This document shows, piece after piece, positions 16,059 to 25,555 of a stretch of DNA of 64,000 nucleotides. A program made the translations under genes and the position numbers. The notes beneath the pieces were generated by a model that did not search any database, was not told where the DNA came from, and saw nothing but the letters and a program-made list of their open reading frames with translations. How positions within the stretch are numbered: position 1 is the stretch's first letter; each line of letters opens with the position of its first letter. Origin of the DNA: Parvularculaceae bacterium (GTDB lineage: Bacteria; Pseudomonadota; Alphaproteobacteria; Caulobacterales; Parvularculaceae); contig JAJFFV010000005.1 in the NCBI GenBank assembly GCA_021776475.1, forward strand, positions 1,612,001 to 1,676,000, written 5' to 3'.

Positions 16059-18088
16059 TGAGAAACTGGGGCAAAACCATCAAAGGCATAATAGCAGCGC
16101 TAGCTGTTGTTCTTGTTATGCCCGTCTCAGGATTCGCCCAGACGGGTAGTTCAATTCTCAACAACTATGAAGGCGCTGATATTCGCGACTTCATCCGTAC
16201 CGTCTCTGTCCTGACGAACTATAATTTTGTTATCGATCCGCGGTTGGCTGATAACAAAGTCACGATCATCGCACCGCCGGATGCCGAATTGTCTTCTGTT
16301 GAAATATGGGAGTTGTTTCTCGCCACCATGCAGGTGAATGACTACGCGGTCCTCCCGATAACCGAAGGTCAGTACAGGATTGTCCCGATTGATTCTTCCA
16401 CCAGGCAACCGGGCGTTAACGCAGCTAACGCTGCTGGAGGCGAAATCGTGACCCGGATTGTGCGGCTCAATCTGGTCGATGCGCGCACGGCGGCGACTAC
16501 GCTCAAAGGCATAGTTGGGGAGCGAGGCGTCGTTGCACCGGTTCTCGAAAGCAATTCTGTTATCATTGTTGATACGGCTGCAAATGTCAGCCGGCTGCTT
16601 GGCGTCATCGACAGGATTGACGCCGATACATCTGTTGTCAGGACCATCAAGTTGCAGAACGCTGTTGCCGCCGAAGTTGCGACGGTTCTAAGAGAACTTG
16701 GCATCAACGGCGCAGGTGAAGGGCCGCGACCTGGCGGCACCAGCATCGTCGCGATTGAGGGACGAAACACGCTGATTATTCGGGGCAACCCGTCGGAAGT
16801 GAACAAGCTGCTGCCGGTGATCGCCGATCTCGACAGTATCGGCGCCGCGCAGGTAGATTTGGCCGTCATCCGGCTAAATCATGCCGATGCGGAGGAAATT
16901 GCCCCCCTGTTAACGGAAATGCTTGACAAGAGCTATGGCGAAGAGCCCGGGAAGCGCAAACCATCCATTGTGTTTCACGCCCAAACAAACGCACTCATTG
17001 TTAACGCGGATCCGGATACGCAACGGATCATAGCTTCTGTCATTCGCCAGCTAGATATTCGCCGTTCGCAAGTCTTGATCGAAGCCATAGTCGTGAATAT
17101 TTCGGACAATGTGGCTCGCGATCTTGGCCTGCAATATGTTATCGCAGGTGAAAATATTCCATTTACGTCGCAGAATTTCAGCAATACCCAACCAAATGTT
17201 CTGGCGGGTTTGGGCGCGGCCTTTTTTGCTGATGAACGATTTGGTCAACAAACCACCACAGTTGCCGCAGCAGATGGTACGATCACAACAACGTCCACAG
17301 ACGGCAATTTCATACCAGGAACCGAAGACTTGATCTCAGCGGCTGTTGGATCGTTCCTTGGACTGGATGGGTTTGCCTTTGGCGGTGGCGGGAAGGGCGC
17401 AGACGGAACACTGTTCGCTGCAATTTTGACTGCGATTGAAGCCGATACCGACTCCAACATTCTATCAACGCCTTTTACAGTCACATTAGATAATGAGGCA
17501 GCAAGGCTACAAGTAGGTCAGGAGATCCCGATTACGACGGGCGAACAGGTCGGTGCTGATTTTTCCAATACATTCCGGACAGTCGAACGTCAGGAAGTAG
17601 GCGTCATCCTCGAAGTTACGCCTCAAATCAGCGAAGACAACACGATCCGGCTCGAAATTACTCAAGAAGTCTCCAGCATCAATGGCGCTCTAACAAGCGT
17701 CAATCAGGATTTTGCGACCAACAAAGCAAGCGTGACGACGACGGCTGTCGCTGACAATGGGGCAATTCTGGTCCTTGGCGGACTGATTGATGACAACCGG
17801 CAACTAACCGAAAGAAAAGTGCCGTTTTTGGGGGATATTCCGATAGCAGGGAACCTATTCAAGAGTAGCTCACGGTCCACAACAAAAAGTACACTGATGA
17901 TTTTCATCAAGCCGACGATCCTGCGCGACAAGGCGACGGCAGAAGCAGTGACGGCAAGAAAGTATGACTATGCCCGCCAGCAACAGCTCCTAAAAAGTAA
18001 GAATGAACGGCCGTCAATTGATCTGCTTGTTGAAGAGTATCTGGGGATGGATCCTGATCGGTTGCCGTCACCTAATTACGATGAATAG
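16058..18088 (+). CDS. gspD: Type II secretion secretin GspD
   Basis: This 676-residue outer-membrane secretin has a cleavable signal (residues 1-27, GFAQ). The N0 domain begins with NYEGADIRDFIRTVS. It is followed by three KH-like N1-N3 repeats up to residue ~320, the secretin beta-barrel with the gate region (SNILSTPFTVTLDN) and the C-terminal VPFLGDIPIAGNLF motif. It is the channel through which folded periplasmic proteins leave. No pilotin is recognisable beyond the lipoprotein gene at the end of the operon. Confidence 0.97.
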   Translation: MRNWGKTIKGIIAALAVVLVMPVSGFAQTGSSILNNYEGADIRDFIRTVSVLTNYNFVIDPRLADNKVTIIAPPDAELSSVEIWELFLATMQVNDYAVLPITEGQYRIVPIDSSTRQPGVNAANAAGGEIVTRIVRLNLVDARTAATTLKGIVGERGVVAPVLESNSVIIVDTAANVSRLLGVIDRIDADTSVVRTIKLQNAVAAEVATVLRELGINGAGEGPRPGGTSIVAIEGRNTLIIRGNPSEVNKLLPVIADLDSIGAAQVDLAVIRLNHADAEEIAPLLTEMLDKSYGEEPGKRKPSIVFHAQTNALIVNADPDTQRIIASVIRQLDIRRSQVLIEAIVVNISDNVARDLGLQYVIAGENIPFTSQNFSNTQPNVLAGLGAAFFADERFGQQTTTVAAADGTITTTSTDGNFIPGTEDLISAAVGSFLGLDGFAFGGGGKGADGTLFAAILTAIEADTDSNILSTPFTVTLDNEAARLQVGQEIPITTGEQVGADFSNTFRTVERQEVGVILEVTPQISEDNTIRLEITQEVSSINGALTSVNQDFATNKASVTTTAVADNGAILVLGGLIDDNRQLTERKVPFLGDIPIAGNLFKSSSRSTTKSTLMIFIKPTILRDKATAEAVTARKYDYARQQQLLKSKNERPSIDLLVEEYLGMDPDRLPSPNYDE

Positions 18089-18118
18089 ACAAGTGAGCGG
18101 TAAACCTCTGATTTGATT

Positions 18119-19672
18119 ATGTCCGTATCTGAAAAAACTGCACCTGATCAGCGCCCGGAGACAAAAAAACAGTCTCCGCCGCGATTTAGCTACGCCTTCG
18201 CGCGCGACAAAGGGTTGATTGTCCTTGACACAGACGAAGGCGGGTACGTTGTCGGACGCCGGGAAAATCTCGAACATAGCGCTGAGCATATTTGGGCTCA
18301 AGTGGAAGTGCGACGCTTTCTGGGAGCGCCCGTTCGTATAGAACCACTCCCGGACGATGTATTCGAGCGCCGGCTTTCAGAAACCTATTCAGTCGAAGGC
18401 ATAACGTCGGATGAGTTAGGACAAGCGGGCGTTGAAGACCTCTCCAGTTTTGCTGAAGGATTGCCCAAAACAGCTGACCTGCTTGCAAGTGAAGATGATG
18501 CGCCGGTGATCCGTTTGATCAACGCGTTAATCGCTGAAGCGGTCAAAACAAAAGCATCCGACATCCATATCGAGCCTTACGAAACTGAAGTTTCTATCCG
18601 CTTGCGTATTGATGGCGTCCTGCGCGAAGTTCTAAGCCTGCCAGCAAGAATGACCCCGGTGTTGACGTCACGCGTCAAAATCATGGCCCGCCTCGACATT
18701 GCCGAAAAGCGTGTACCGCAGGACGGCCGGATCTCAATCGCGCTTGGGAGAAAGGCCGTCGACGTGCGGATTTCTACTTTGCCGTCTCGTTTCGGCGAGC
18801 GGGTCGTAATGCGGTTGCTCGACAAGGAGCAGGCACGACTTGATCTTGACAAACTTGGCATGTCGTCCGAGATCCTGGCCCGCTTCAAAACCGTTTTGCA
18901 AAAACCAAATGGCATCATTCTTGTCACCGGTCCGACCGGATCGGGCAAGACTACGACGCTATATGGTGGGCTGTCACTGCTGAACAATCCGTCGAGAAAC
19001 ATTCTGACCGTGGAGGACCCGGTTGAGTATGCTTTGGACGGCATTGGTCAAACGCAGGTCAACACAAAAGTTGGCATGACGTTTGCCGCTGGCCTGCGCG
19101 CGATCTTGCGTCAGGACCCTGACATAGTGATGGTCGGTGAGATCCGCGATGTTGAAACTGCGCAGATCGCCGTCCAGGCGAGCCTGACCGGCCATCTTGT
19201 GCTTTCGACCGTGCATACCAATTCCGCAGTTGGCGCCGTCACCCGCCTGCGCGATATGGGGGTCGAGCCTTTCTTGCTGTCGTCAACGATTGCCGGCGTA
19301 ATGGCACAACGGCTGATCCGCCGGTTATGCCCCGCCTGCAAGACACCCTATGATGCCACTGATGCGGAGAAAAAACTGCTTGAACTGCCGGCATCAGAAA
19401 AACTCATAATCTATAAGCCCGCAGGCTGTGGGCGCTGTAATCATTCGGGCTATGAAGGTCGCCTCGGTGTTTATGAGCTGGTTGTTGCGGATGAAAAACT
19501 GAAAAAGCTCATTCACGATGATGCCAGCGAACAGGACTTGGCTGATTATGCTTTCCGGCGCGTCGAGACCCTCGCCCAGAGCGGCTACGTGCATGTTCGA
19601 GCTGGCGAGACGTCGATCGCGGAGGTGCTGCGGGTCGTTCAGAATGATCAAGCAGAGGACACTGATCAATGA
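18119..19672 (+). CDS. gspE: Type II secretion ATPase GspE
   Basis: This 517-residue cytoplasmic ATPase powers pseudopilus assembly. Walker A is GPTGSGKT with Lys277. An Asp box, a Walker B-like stretch (QDPDIVMVGEIRD) and a His box follow. The family-specific zinc finger is present as CPAC and CGRC around residues 407-446. The N-terminal ~150 residues bind GspL. The ATG at 18119 lies two codons after a TTG. Neither has an obvious ribosome site, so the start is tentative. It overlaps gspF by 4 bases. Confidence 0.97.
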   Translation: MSVSEKTAPDQRPETKKQSPPRFSYAFARDKGLIVLDTDEGGYVVGRRENLEHSAEHIWAQVEVRRFLGAPVRIEPLPDDVFERRLSETYSVEGITSDELGQAGVEDLSSFAEGLPKTADLLASEDDAPVIRLINALIAEAVKTKASDIHIEPYETEVSIRLRIDGVLREVLSLPARMTPVLTSRVKIMARLDIAEKRVPQDGRISIALGRKAVDVRISTLPSRFGERVVMRLLDKEQARLDLDKLGMSSEILARFKTVLQKPNGIILVTGPTGSGKTTTLYGGLSLLNNPSRNILTVEDPVEYALDGIGQTQVNTKVGMTFAAGLRAILRQDPDIVMVGEIRDVETAQIAVQASLTGHLVLSTVHTNSAVGAVTRLRDMGVEPFLLSSTIAGVMAQRLIRRLCPACKTPYDATDAEKKLLELPASEKLIIYKPAGCGRCNHSGYEGRLGVYELVVADEKLKKLIHDDASEQDLADYAFRRVETLAQSGYVHVRAGETSIAEVLRVVQNDQAEDTDQ

Positions 19673-20880
19673 CCGCCTTTGAGTATCAAGCGCTCGATCA
19701 TGCCGGTAAGACGCGCAAAGGTATTCTTTCTGCAGATAGCCAACGTCTGGCGCGCCGGGAGCTACTCGACGCCGGCCTAACGCCGCTCCGTCTTGACTCA
19801 ATTGGCGCAGAGCAGCAGCGCCGGGACAGAGGCGGAAAAGCCAAATTCTCGCAACGCGATCTGGTCCTGGCAACCCGTCAGATCGCAACGCTCGTCAACT
19901 CAGCCACACCGGTGGAGGAGGCTATTCATGCCGTTGCGGACCAAATGAACAAGCCCGGTGTCCGCGGCACACTTCTATCCGTCCGTGGGCGGGTGATTGA
20001 GGGCTGGCGCCTTTCGAATGCACTGGCCGAGCATCCCAAAACATTTTCCGAATTGTATCGCGGTATTGTTGCATCCGGCGAAACTTCGGGCGATCTGGGC
20101 GCTGTCTTGAACCGTCTTGCGGACATGCTGGAGAAAAACCGGGCAACGCTGATGAAGGCGCTGACGTCGCTCATCTACCCGGCGGCGCTTGCGGTGATTG
20201 CCCTGATGACAATTACCGGTCTGATGATATTCGTCGTGCCAAAAATTGTTGAACAGTTCGATACATTCGGTGCTCGACTGCCTTTTGTCACGCGCTTTGT
20301 CATCGGCCTATCGCAGTTTCTTCAGGACTGGGGCCTGTGGATCTTGATACTGGTCGTCCTCTCAAGCGTGGCGTTTTGGCGCGCACTGAGCGTACCATCA
20401 TTTCGGTTGCAGTTGGATACACTGCTGCTGCGGCTGCCGGTTATTGGCAGTCTTGCTCAAGGGATGGATGCTGCCCGATTTTCACGCACACTCTCGACCC
20501 TCTTTGCAGCTCGCGTTCCCTTGCTCGACTGCTTACAGACAGCGCGGCGTACAGTCTTAAATAAACGACTACGGCACCAACTTGGAGATACAATATTAGC
20601 CGTTAGAGAGGGCGCGTCCCTCGCTGCCGGCTTGCGAAAAGCTGCTGCATTTCCACCGATTTTGGGGTATATGGTAGCAGCTGGAGAGCGTGCCGGTGAG
20701 TTGCCGCTGATGCTCGACAAGACGGCCGAGCAAATGGAAACAGAGTTCGATACCGCAACAACCCTGGCGCTCAGGCTCATCGAACCGTTGATCATAATCG
20801 GCCTCGGCGCCATCATTATGACAATTACCTTGGCCATATTGATCCCGGTTCTGCAGCTCAATACCCAGATCTTGGGCTGA
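19669..20880 (+). CDS. gspF: Type II secretion platform protein GspF
   Basis: This 403-residue polytopic inner-membrane protein consists of two repeated T2SF helical domains (residues ~70-190 and ~270-395) separated and followed by three membrane helices. The N-terminus FEYQALDHAGKTRKGIL is the family opening. It sits at the centre of the assembly platform and is thought to be rotated by GspE. Its ATG is embedded in the gspE stop (ATGA), so translation is coupled. Confidence 0.96.
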   Translation: MTAFEYQALDHAGKTRKGILSADSQRLARRELLDAGLTPLRLDSIGAEQQRRDRGGKAKFSQRDLVLATRQIATLVNSATPVEEAIHAVADQMNKPGVRGTLLSVRGRVIEGWRLSNALAEHPKTFSELYRGIVASGETSGDLGAVLNRLADMLEKNRATLMKALTSLIYPAALAVIALMTITGLMIFVVPKIVEQFDTFGARLPFVTRFVIGLSQFLQDWGLWILILVVLSSVAFWRALSVPSFRLQLDTLLLRLPVIGSLAQGMDAARFSRTLSTLFAARVPLLDCLQTARRTVLNKRLRHQLGDTILAVREGASLAAGLRKAAAFPPILGYMVAAGERAGELPLMLDKTAEQMETEFDTATTLALRLIEPLIIIGLGAIIMTITLAILIPVLQLNTQILG

Positions 20881-20899
20881 AATGACAAAGGAAACTAAA

Positions 20900-21343
20900 A
20901 TGCGAATTTGGTTCGGGAATTTGAAGAAGAGACAACACGGCCTGACACTGGTTGAGATGATGGTTGTCCTTGTTATCATCGGACTTTTAACGACGATTGT
21001 GGTCATCAATGTTCTGCCGGCCGCCGATCAGGCCGATGCGGAAAAAGCGCGGTTCGATATCGCGCAAATTGAAAACGCCCTCACGCAATACAATCTCCAG
21101 CTGAAATCCTTTCCAACGACGGCTCAAGGGTTACAAGCATTGGTCGACATGCCAGACGGATTAACCCGACCGGAGTCTTATCGACCGGGCGGTTTTATCA
21201 AAAAACTTCCAAGCGATCCCTGGGGCAATCCGTATCAGTACCAAAGACCGGGTCAGTTTGGGGAGTTCGATATTTACTCCTTTGGGGCGGATGGCCGGGA
21301 AGGTGGCGAAGGCAAGAATGCGGATATTGGCAACTGGCAATAG
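20900..21343 (+). CDS. gspG: Major pseudopilin GspG
   Basis: This 147-residue protein is the major subunit of the type II pseudopilus. The prepilin cleavage site is HG/LTLVEMM with Glu5 of the mature protein present. The C-terminal calcium-site region, with DPWGNPYQYQRPG and DIYSFGADG, is canonical. I chose the ATG at 20900 because AAAGGAAAC lies just before it. An in-frame ATG at 20882 sits only one base after the gspF stop. Its end overlaps the gspH start. Confidence 0.96.
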   Translation: MRIWFGNLKKRQHGLTLVEMMVVLVIIGLLTTIVVINVLPAADQADAEKARFDIAQIENALTQYNLQLKSFPTTAQGLQALVDMPDGLTRPESYRPGGFIKKLPSDPWGNPYQYQRPGQFGEFDIYSFGADGREGGEGKNADIGNWQ

Positions 21344-21869
21344 GCATACGCAAACCGGTTTAACACTAGTTGAAATGCTGGTTGCTGTTGCGATCATTGG
21401 TCTTCTGGCCAGCGTGGTCGTTTTGACAGTGCCGCAAGAACCAGATGAAGCCGAGGTCGCAGCCTTTAGCCTCGCCCGCCAGCTGAAAAATGCGCGCGAT
21501 CTTGCGATCCTCCGGAACCAGATTATTGCGCTGGACATCGATGAAGACGTCTACAGATTTGTGCAATACAAAGACAATGATTGGGTCCCACTTAGACTAC
21601 CTAATACCCGCCGGCCACAGTCAGGGTCACCGGATGTAAAACTCTCGTTTGTACGAACTGAATTCGTCGCACCCGGCACGATCGGTGGTGAGCAGGAGTT
21701 CTTTTTTGACGCGCCGGTCAAAAAAACAAAAAAACACAATCTGGAAGCAATCTTTCAGCCAACGGGAGAGGTAACGCAGTTGAAAATCGTCGTGGAAAGT
21801 GATTCCGCGATTTGGTCGGTCGAACAATCCACGAGTACGGACATAAAGGTAGTACGCGTCAATGAATAA
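21318..21869 (+). CDS. gspH: Minor pseudopilin GspH
   Basis: This 183-residue minor pseudopilin has the leader-cleavage motif TG/LTLVEML, a hydrophobic helix and a beta-rich C-terminal domain ending with sequence-poor strands typical of GspH. The start at 21318 gives a short, positively charged leader and lies inside the last 26 bases of gspG. An upstream in-frame ATG at 21258 would give an unusually long leader. It overlaps gspI by 8 bases. Confidence 0.88.
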   Translation: MRILATGNRHTQTGLTLVEMLVAVAIIGLLASVVVLTVPQEPDEAEVAAFSLARQLKNARDLAILRNQIIALDIDEDVYRFVQYKDNDWVPLRLPNTRRPQSGSPDVKLSFVRTEFVAPGTIGGEQEFFFDAPVKKTKKHNLEAIFQPTGEVTQLKIVVESDSAIWSVEQSTSTDIKVVRVNE

Positions 21870-22242
21870 GCGTCTAATTTATAACCATCAGAAAGGCTTT
21901 ACCCTGACAGAAGTACTGGTCGCGATGGTTATATTGTCGACGGCCATCGTTTCCCTTTTGACCCTGGTCACCCAGAACCTGCGCATCACAAGCGAGACAG
22001 AGCAACGCTTTGTCGCCAGTCTCGTCGCGGACAATGTCCTTGCCGAAACAATGGCGCCCGCTACCCTACCAGATAATCTGACGTCGGCAGGGGAGGTCGA
22101 GCTTGCCAGCCAGACATGGCGGTGGCGCCGTGAACTCGATGAAACGGTCATACCAGGCCTCTACCGCGTCCGGGTTACTGTACGTCTTGAGGATAGCGAA
22201 CAGATACTTGGTTCGATCGTTGCTTTCCGGGAAGGAGCCTGA
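21862..22242 (+). CDS. gspI: Minor pseudopilin GspI
   Basis: This 126-residue minor pseudopilin has the prepilin site KG/FTLTEVLVAM and the mature Glu5. The short globular domain contains QTWRWRRELDETVIPGLYRVRV, matching the GspI fold with its WRW signature. It forms the pseudopilus tip with GspJ and GspK, whose genes follow. There is a two-base gap to gspJ. Confidence 0.92.
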   Translation: MNKRLIYNHQKGFTLTEVLVAMVILSTAIVSLLTLVTQNLRITSETEQRFVASLVADNVLAETMAPATLPDNLTSAGEVELASQTWRWRRELDETVIPGLYRVRVTVRLEDSEQILGSIVAFREGA

Positions 22243-22244
22243 AT

Positions 22245-22880
22245 ATGCGGGATTCCCAACGTGGTCTGACGCTTGCAGAAATGCTTGTGGCACTTTCTGT
22301 CTTCGGCCTCATCGCTTTAACCTGTCTGCTGATGTTACGGTTAAGCATTAACAGCGACGAACAGTTGAATCGCACATCACAAATGGTTACAGAGTTTCAA
22401 ATAGCGCGTACACTGATCAAGGCGGACCTGGCACAGATCACACAACGGCAAGTCAGAAATGAAATTGGCGAAGTCATGGCCGCACCGCTTATCGGTGGGG
22501 CATATAGCCGGGGAAACTTTGTCACGAACGATCAAAATGAAACGCTCTTGTTGGCGATGATCAGCAACGGCCGGATTAACCCGGGAGATATCTATCCGCA
22601 ATCCTCGCTGCAATATATCGAGTACAGACTGGTTGAGGACAAGATTTTGCGCCGAGTATGGACTTACCTCGACCGGTTACAGGAGACACCGCATAGCGAG
22701 CAGGTGTTGTTCAAGGGCCTGAAAGATGTCAGCATCCGCTTTCTGGACGGAACTCGCTGGACGGACCAGTGGCAGAGCCGCGCCGGGGTACTTGCGCCAC
22801 GGGCATTGCAACTGGAGTTCGCCCATCCCCTACTCGGTCCGGTGAACCAAATCTTCTACATCGAAGGGGTTGCTGGATGA
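22245..22880 (+). CDS. gspJ: Minor pseudopilin GspJ
   Basis: This 211-residue minor pseudopilin has the prepilin site RG/LTLAEMLVAL. The C-terminal domain includes the characteristic FLDGTRWTDQW (a GspJ 'W' motif near residue 165) and ends with a predicted strand before the gspK start. Together with GspI and GspK it caps the pseudopilus. It overlaps gspK by 4 bases (ATGA). Confidence 0.92.
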   Translation: MRDSQRGLTLAEMLVALSVFGLIALTCLLMLRLSINSDEQLNRTSQMVTEFQIARTLIKADLAQITQRQVRNEIGEVMAAPLIGGAYSRGNFVTNDQNETLLLAMISNGRINPGDIYPQSSLQYIEYRLVEDKILRRVWTYLDRLQETPHSEQVLFKGLKDVSIRFLDGTRWTDQWQSRAGVLAPRALQLEFAHPLLGPVNQIFYIEGVAG

Positions 22881-23884
22881 GGCGAGCGAATTCTGTCACT
22901 TCAATTCAGCGCCGAAACAATGGGGCGGCCCTTCTCATCGTGCTTTTGTTGCTGGCAACTATTTCGGTCTTGGCAATCGCCATGACTGACACGATGCGCC
23001 TGACCGCGGCAAAATCAGTCGCCAGCGACGCTGCCAATCAAGCCAGATGGTATGTCCATGGTGCTGAAACATTCAGCACCATGCTGATGCGGGCGCAGTG
23101 GGAGGCGGCGCCGGGAAACGATACAATGCAGGATCGTTGGGTCAGTGAAACAGCTACATTCCCGATCGACGATGGCATCTTGACGGCTCGGCTGCGTGAT
23201 GAAACCGTTTGTTTCAATGTCAACAGCCTGGTGACCGGTTCACCGGAAATGCGCTCGGCGAGCACGCCTGCGATTGAGGAATATGCGCTTCTCCTCACAG
23301 CGCTTGGGTTCAGTAGTTCTGCCCGCGCGTCATTAACCGATGCATTGGTCGACTGGCTGGATACCGACGGGCTAGCGCGCGCTGATGGCGCGGAAGATCG
23401 TGAATATGGTTCGCTTGAGGCGCCCTATCGTGCCGGCAACGGGTTAATCGCGGATATCAGCGAATTGCGGGCCGTTTATTGGTATTCGGCCGAGATCTAT
23501 CGCCGATTAAAACCATTCCTTTGTGCACATCCATCATCTGAGATGTCAGCAATCAATCTGAATATGCTGACCGAAGAAAAAATCCCCATTCTCTATGCCA
23601 TGCTTGGCGGCATTCTTTCGATCAATGAGACAAAGCAACTGATTGAGGCGCGGCCTGAACAAGGCTTCAGCTCGCTTGATCAATTCTGGAGTTTAAACAG
23701 CCAATTTGTCAGTAATCCGCCCAACGATACACTTCGCGCACGCCCTCGCCTATGGAGCAGTTACGCGCGTCTTGAGGCAAATGTTAACCATGCCGGGGCC
23801 ACTTTGACGATGACAAGCCTGCTGGAAATCAGCAATGCTGGGGCGGTGAGTGTTAAGGCACGTAAGTTCGGGTCGATCGAGTGA
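22877..23884 (+). CDS. gspK: Minor pseudopilin GspK
   Basis: This 335-residue protein is the large minor pseudopilin at the tip complex. The leader ends NNG/AALLIVLLLL and lacks the Glu5 of the other pseudopilins, which is the normal exception for GspK. The large alpha domain contains CFNVNSLV and the DWLDTDG segment. The ATG at 22877 is embedded in the gspJ stop, which fixes the start against a longer in-frame reading from 22769. It overlaps gspL by 4 bases. Confidence 0.93.
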   Translation: MRRANSVTSIQRRNNGAALLIVLLLLATISVLAIAMTDTMRLTAAKSVASDAANQARWYVHGAETFSTMLMRAQWEAAPGNDTMQDRWVSETATFPIDDGILTARLRDETVCFNVNSLVTGSPEMRSASTPAIEEYALLLTALGFSSSARASLTDALVDWLDTDGLARADGAEDREYGSLEAPYRAGNGLIADISELRAVYWYSAEIYRRLKPFLCAHPSSEMSAINLNMLTEEKIPILYAMLGGILSINETKQLIEARPEQGFSSLDQFWSLNSQFVSNPPNDTLRARPRLWSSYARLEANVNHAGATLTMTSLLEISNAGAVSVKARKFGSIE

Positions 23885-25086
23885 GCAAACAGCAAATCAT
23901 ATTCACCGGCGATACGCCCGATGCACGGGTAGACTGGGCGCTGGCAGAAGACGGCAAGTTGGTCGCCGGCGGTGCCTCAGTGTTGCTTGCTGAGTTTGCC
24001 GCAAATGCGCGCTCCGCGTCCGCAACTTCGCTCATGGTAGTGTTGCCCGGTGAACGCTTTGTTGCGCGTCAAGTCACGACACCAGCCAGATCAAGCCAGC
24101 AATTGTTGCAAACCGCGCGTTTCCTCCTTGAAGACGACATTGCCGGATCCATGGATGACCTCCACCTTGCCGTTTCCGCAGCAGCGCCCGGCGACAAAAA
24201 AAATATTGTTGCAGTTGAGCATGCCTATATCACGGATTGGCTGAGCATCCTCAAACAGCACGACCTCAAACCCGATATTCTGACCGCTGATTTTCTCTGT
24301 CTACGCGCGGACGATGCCGATGCAATCGTGCTGGTTGACGATCGAAGGATGCTCCTCAACATTGCTGGAACAGGTTTTGCTGCCGAGCGGACATTTGCCG
24401 AGAAGTTGACCGGTGACCTGCTGACGCAATTGAATGCTAAACGTGTCACGCTGCTGCTCTGTGATGGTGTTCGCAGTCCGGCTTTTGAGAATACAGAAAT
24501 TCGTCGCTACCGGATAGAAGACCGGACGGCGCTTATCAAGCTCTACCTTGCCAGCATCTTCAACACAGCACCGCCAAATCTGTTGCAGGGCGATCTTGAA
24601 CCAGGTCTTGACTGGTCGGCGCGGTTGAAACCGTGGCGGCAGGCAGCGGCTATGTTAGCTGCTTCAATAGTCCTGTCCTTGGGCCTGCTGACACTGGAAG
24701 CAATAAAGGTCAATTCATCGGCTGAACAAATAACAAAACAAGCAACTGTTCAGTTCGAAACTGCTTATCCTGATGTTTCGATCCGCAACCTGAATAGTCA
24801 GGCAAGACAACTCGCCGGTGTTGCAGACGGCGCGCGGTCCGAATTCTTAAATCTGCTGTCTGTTCTGACAACCACGCTTGAAGAGAATGATGGCGTTGAG
24901 TTATCGCTGCTAAATTATGACCGCACCGGTACGCTTACCGCCGATGTGCAATTTGCAACCATTGAAGATCTCGACGACCTGAAAGAAGGCTTGAACAACA
25001 AAGGTGTGCGGGTCGAAGAAGGACGCACATTAACACCCGTCGGCAACGTCTATACCGGCAAATTGATACTGAGGGTTGGTTCATGA
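23881..25086 (+). CDS. gspL: Type II secretion protein GspL
   Basis: This 401-residue bitopic protein has an actin-like cytoplasmic domain (residues 1-~245), one membrane helix around residue ~260-280 (AAAMLAASIVLSLGLLTLEA) and a periplasmic ferredoxin-like domain. It recruits GspE to the membrane and pairs with GspM. The GTG start is fixed by the 4-base overlap with gspK. Confidence 0.92.
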   Translation: MSKQQIIFTGDTPDARVDWALAEDGKLVAGGASVLLAEFAANARSASATSLMVVLPGERFVARQVTTPARSSQQLLQTARFLLEDDIAGSMDDLHLAVSAAAPGDKKNIVAVEHAYITDWLSILKQHDLKPDILTADFLCLRADDADAIVLVDDRRMLLNIAGTGFAAERTFAEKLTGDLLTQLNAKRVTLLLCDGVRSPAFENTEIRRYRIEDRTALIKLYLASIFNTAPPNLLQGDLEPGLDWSARLKPWRQAAAMLAASIVLSLGLLTLEAIKVNSSAEQITKQATVQFETAYPDVSIRNLNSQARQLAGVADGARSEFLNLLSVLTTTLEENDGVELSLLNYDRTGTLTADVQFATIEDLDDLKEGLNNKGVRVEEGRTLTPVGNVYTGKLILRVGS

Positions 25087-25550
25087 AGGCGTGGTTGAAA
25101 GATTTAACGCGCCGCGAGCGCTTGTTGGTTAGCGCGATGCTGGGTCTTGTGGCAGTGTTGTTAATCTCGCTCTTGATCGTCAGACCCCTTGTGAAATTCA
25201 GAACCAACGCCAGCCAAAATCTGGCTGTTGCGCAAGGCACCGCAGACTATGTCGGCAGAGCCGTCGAGAATGCAGCAGCTAGAAGTGGCAAAGTAGAAAC
25301 TGCTGATAATTTGCGCGGCATCATTACCAGTACAGCCCAAAAGGCTGGTTTGCGCTGGCTCAATATCCGGCAGGGACAGGAAGATCTGACACTGACCATT
25401 TCCTTTAGCGGTATTCAGACTGATCATCTCTTCGGCTGGCTCATTGAGCTTGAGGAGCGCCGTAACATTGTTGTCCGGGATGCACGGGTCAGCGATACCA
25501 GAAACGGTAGCGGTGTTGAGGCGAGCATCACATTTGTTCAGGGCAGATAA
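25083..25550 (+). CDS. gspM: Type II secretion protein GspM
   Basis: This 155-residue bitopic inner-membrane protein has a short basic cytoplasmic start (LKDLTRRERLLVSA), a single membrane helix at residues ~17-38 and a periplasmic ferredoxin-like domain that dimerises and binds GspL. The assignment rests on this layout and on its place after gspL with ATGA overlap. Sequence conservation in the family is low. Confidence 0.9.
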   Translation: MKAWLKDLTRRERLLVSAMLGLVAVLLISLLIVRPLVKFRTNASQNLAVAQGTADYVGRAVENAAARSGKVETADNLRGIITSTAQKAGLRWLNIRQGQEDLTLTISFSGIQTDHLFGWLIELEERRNIVVRDARVSDTRNGSGVEASITFVQGR

Positions 25551-25555
25551 AACCA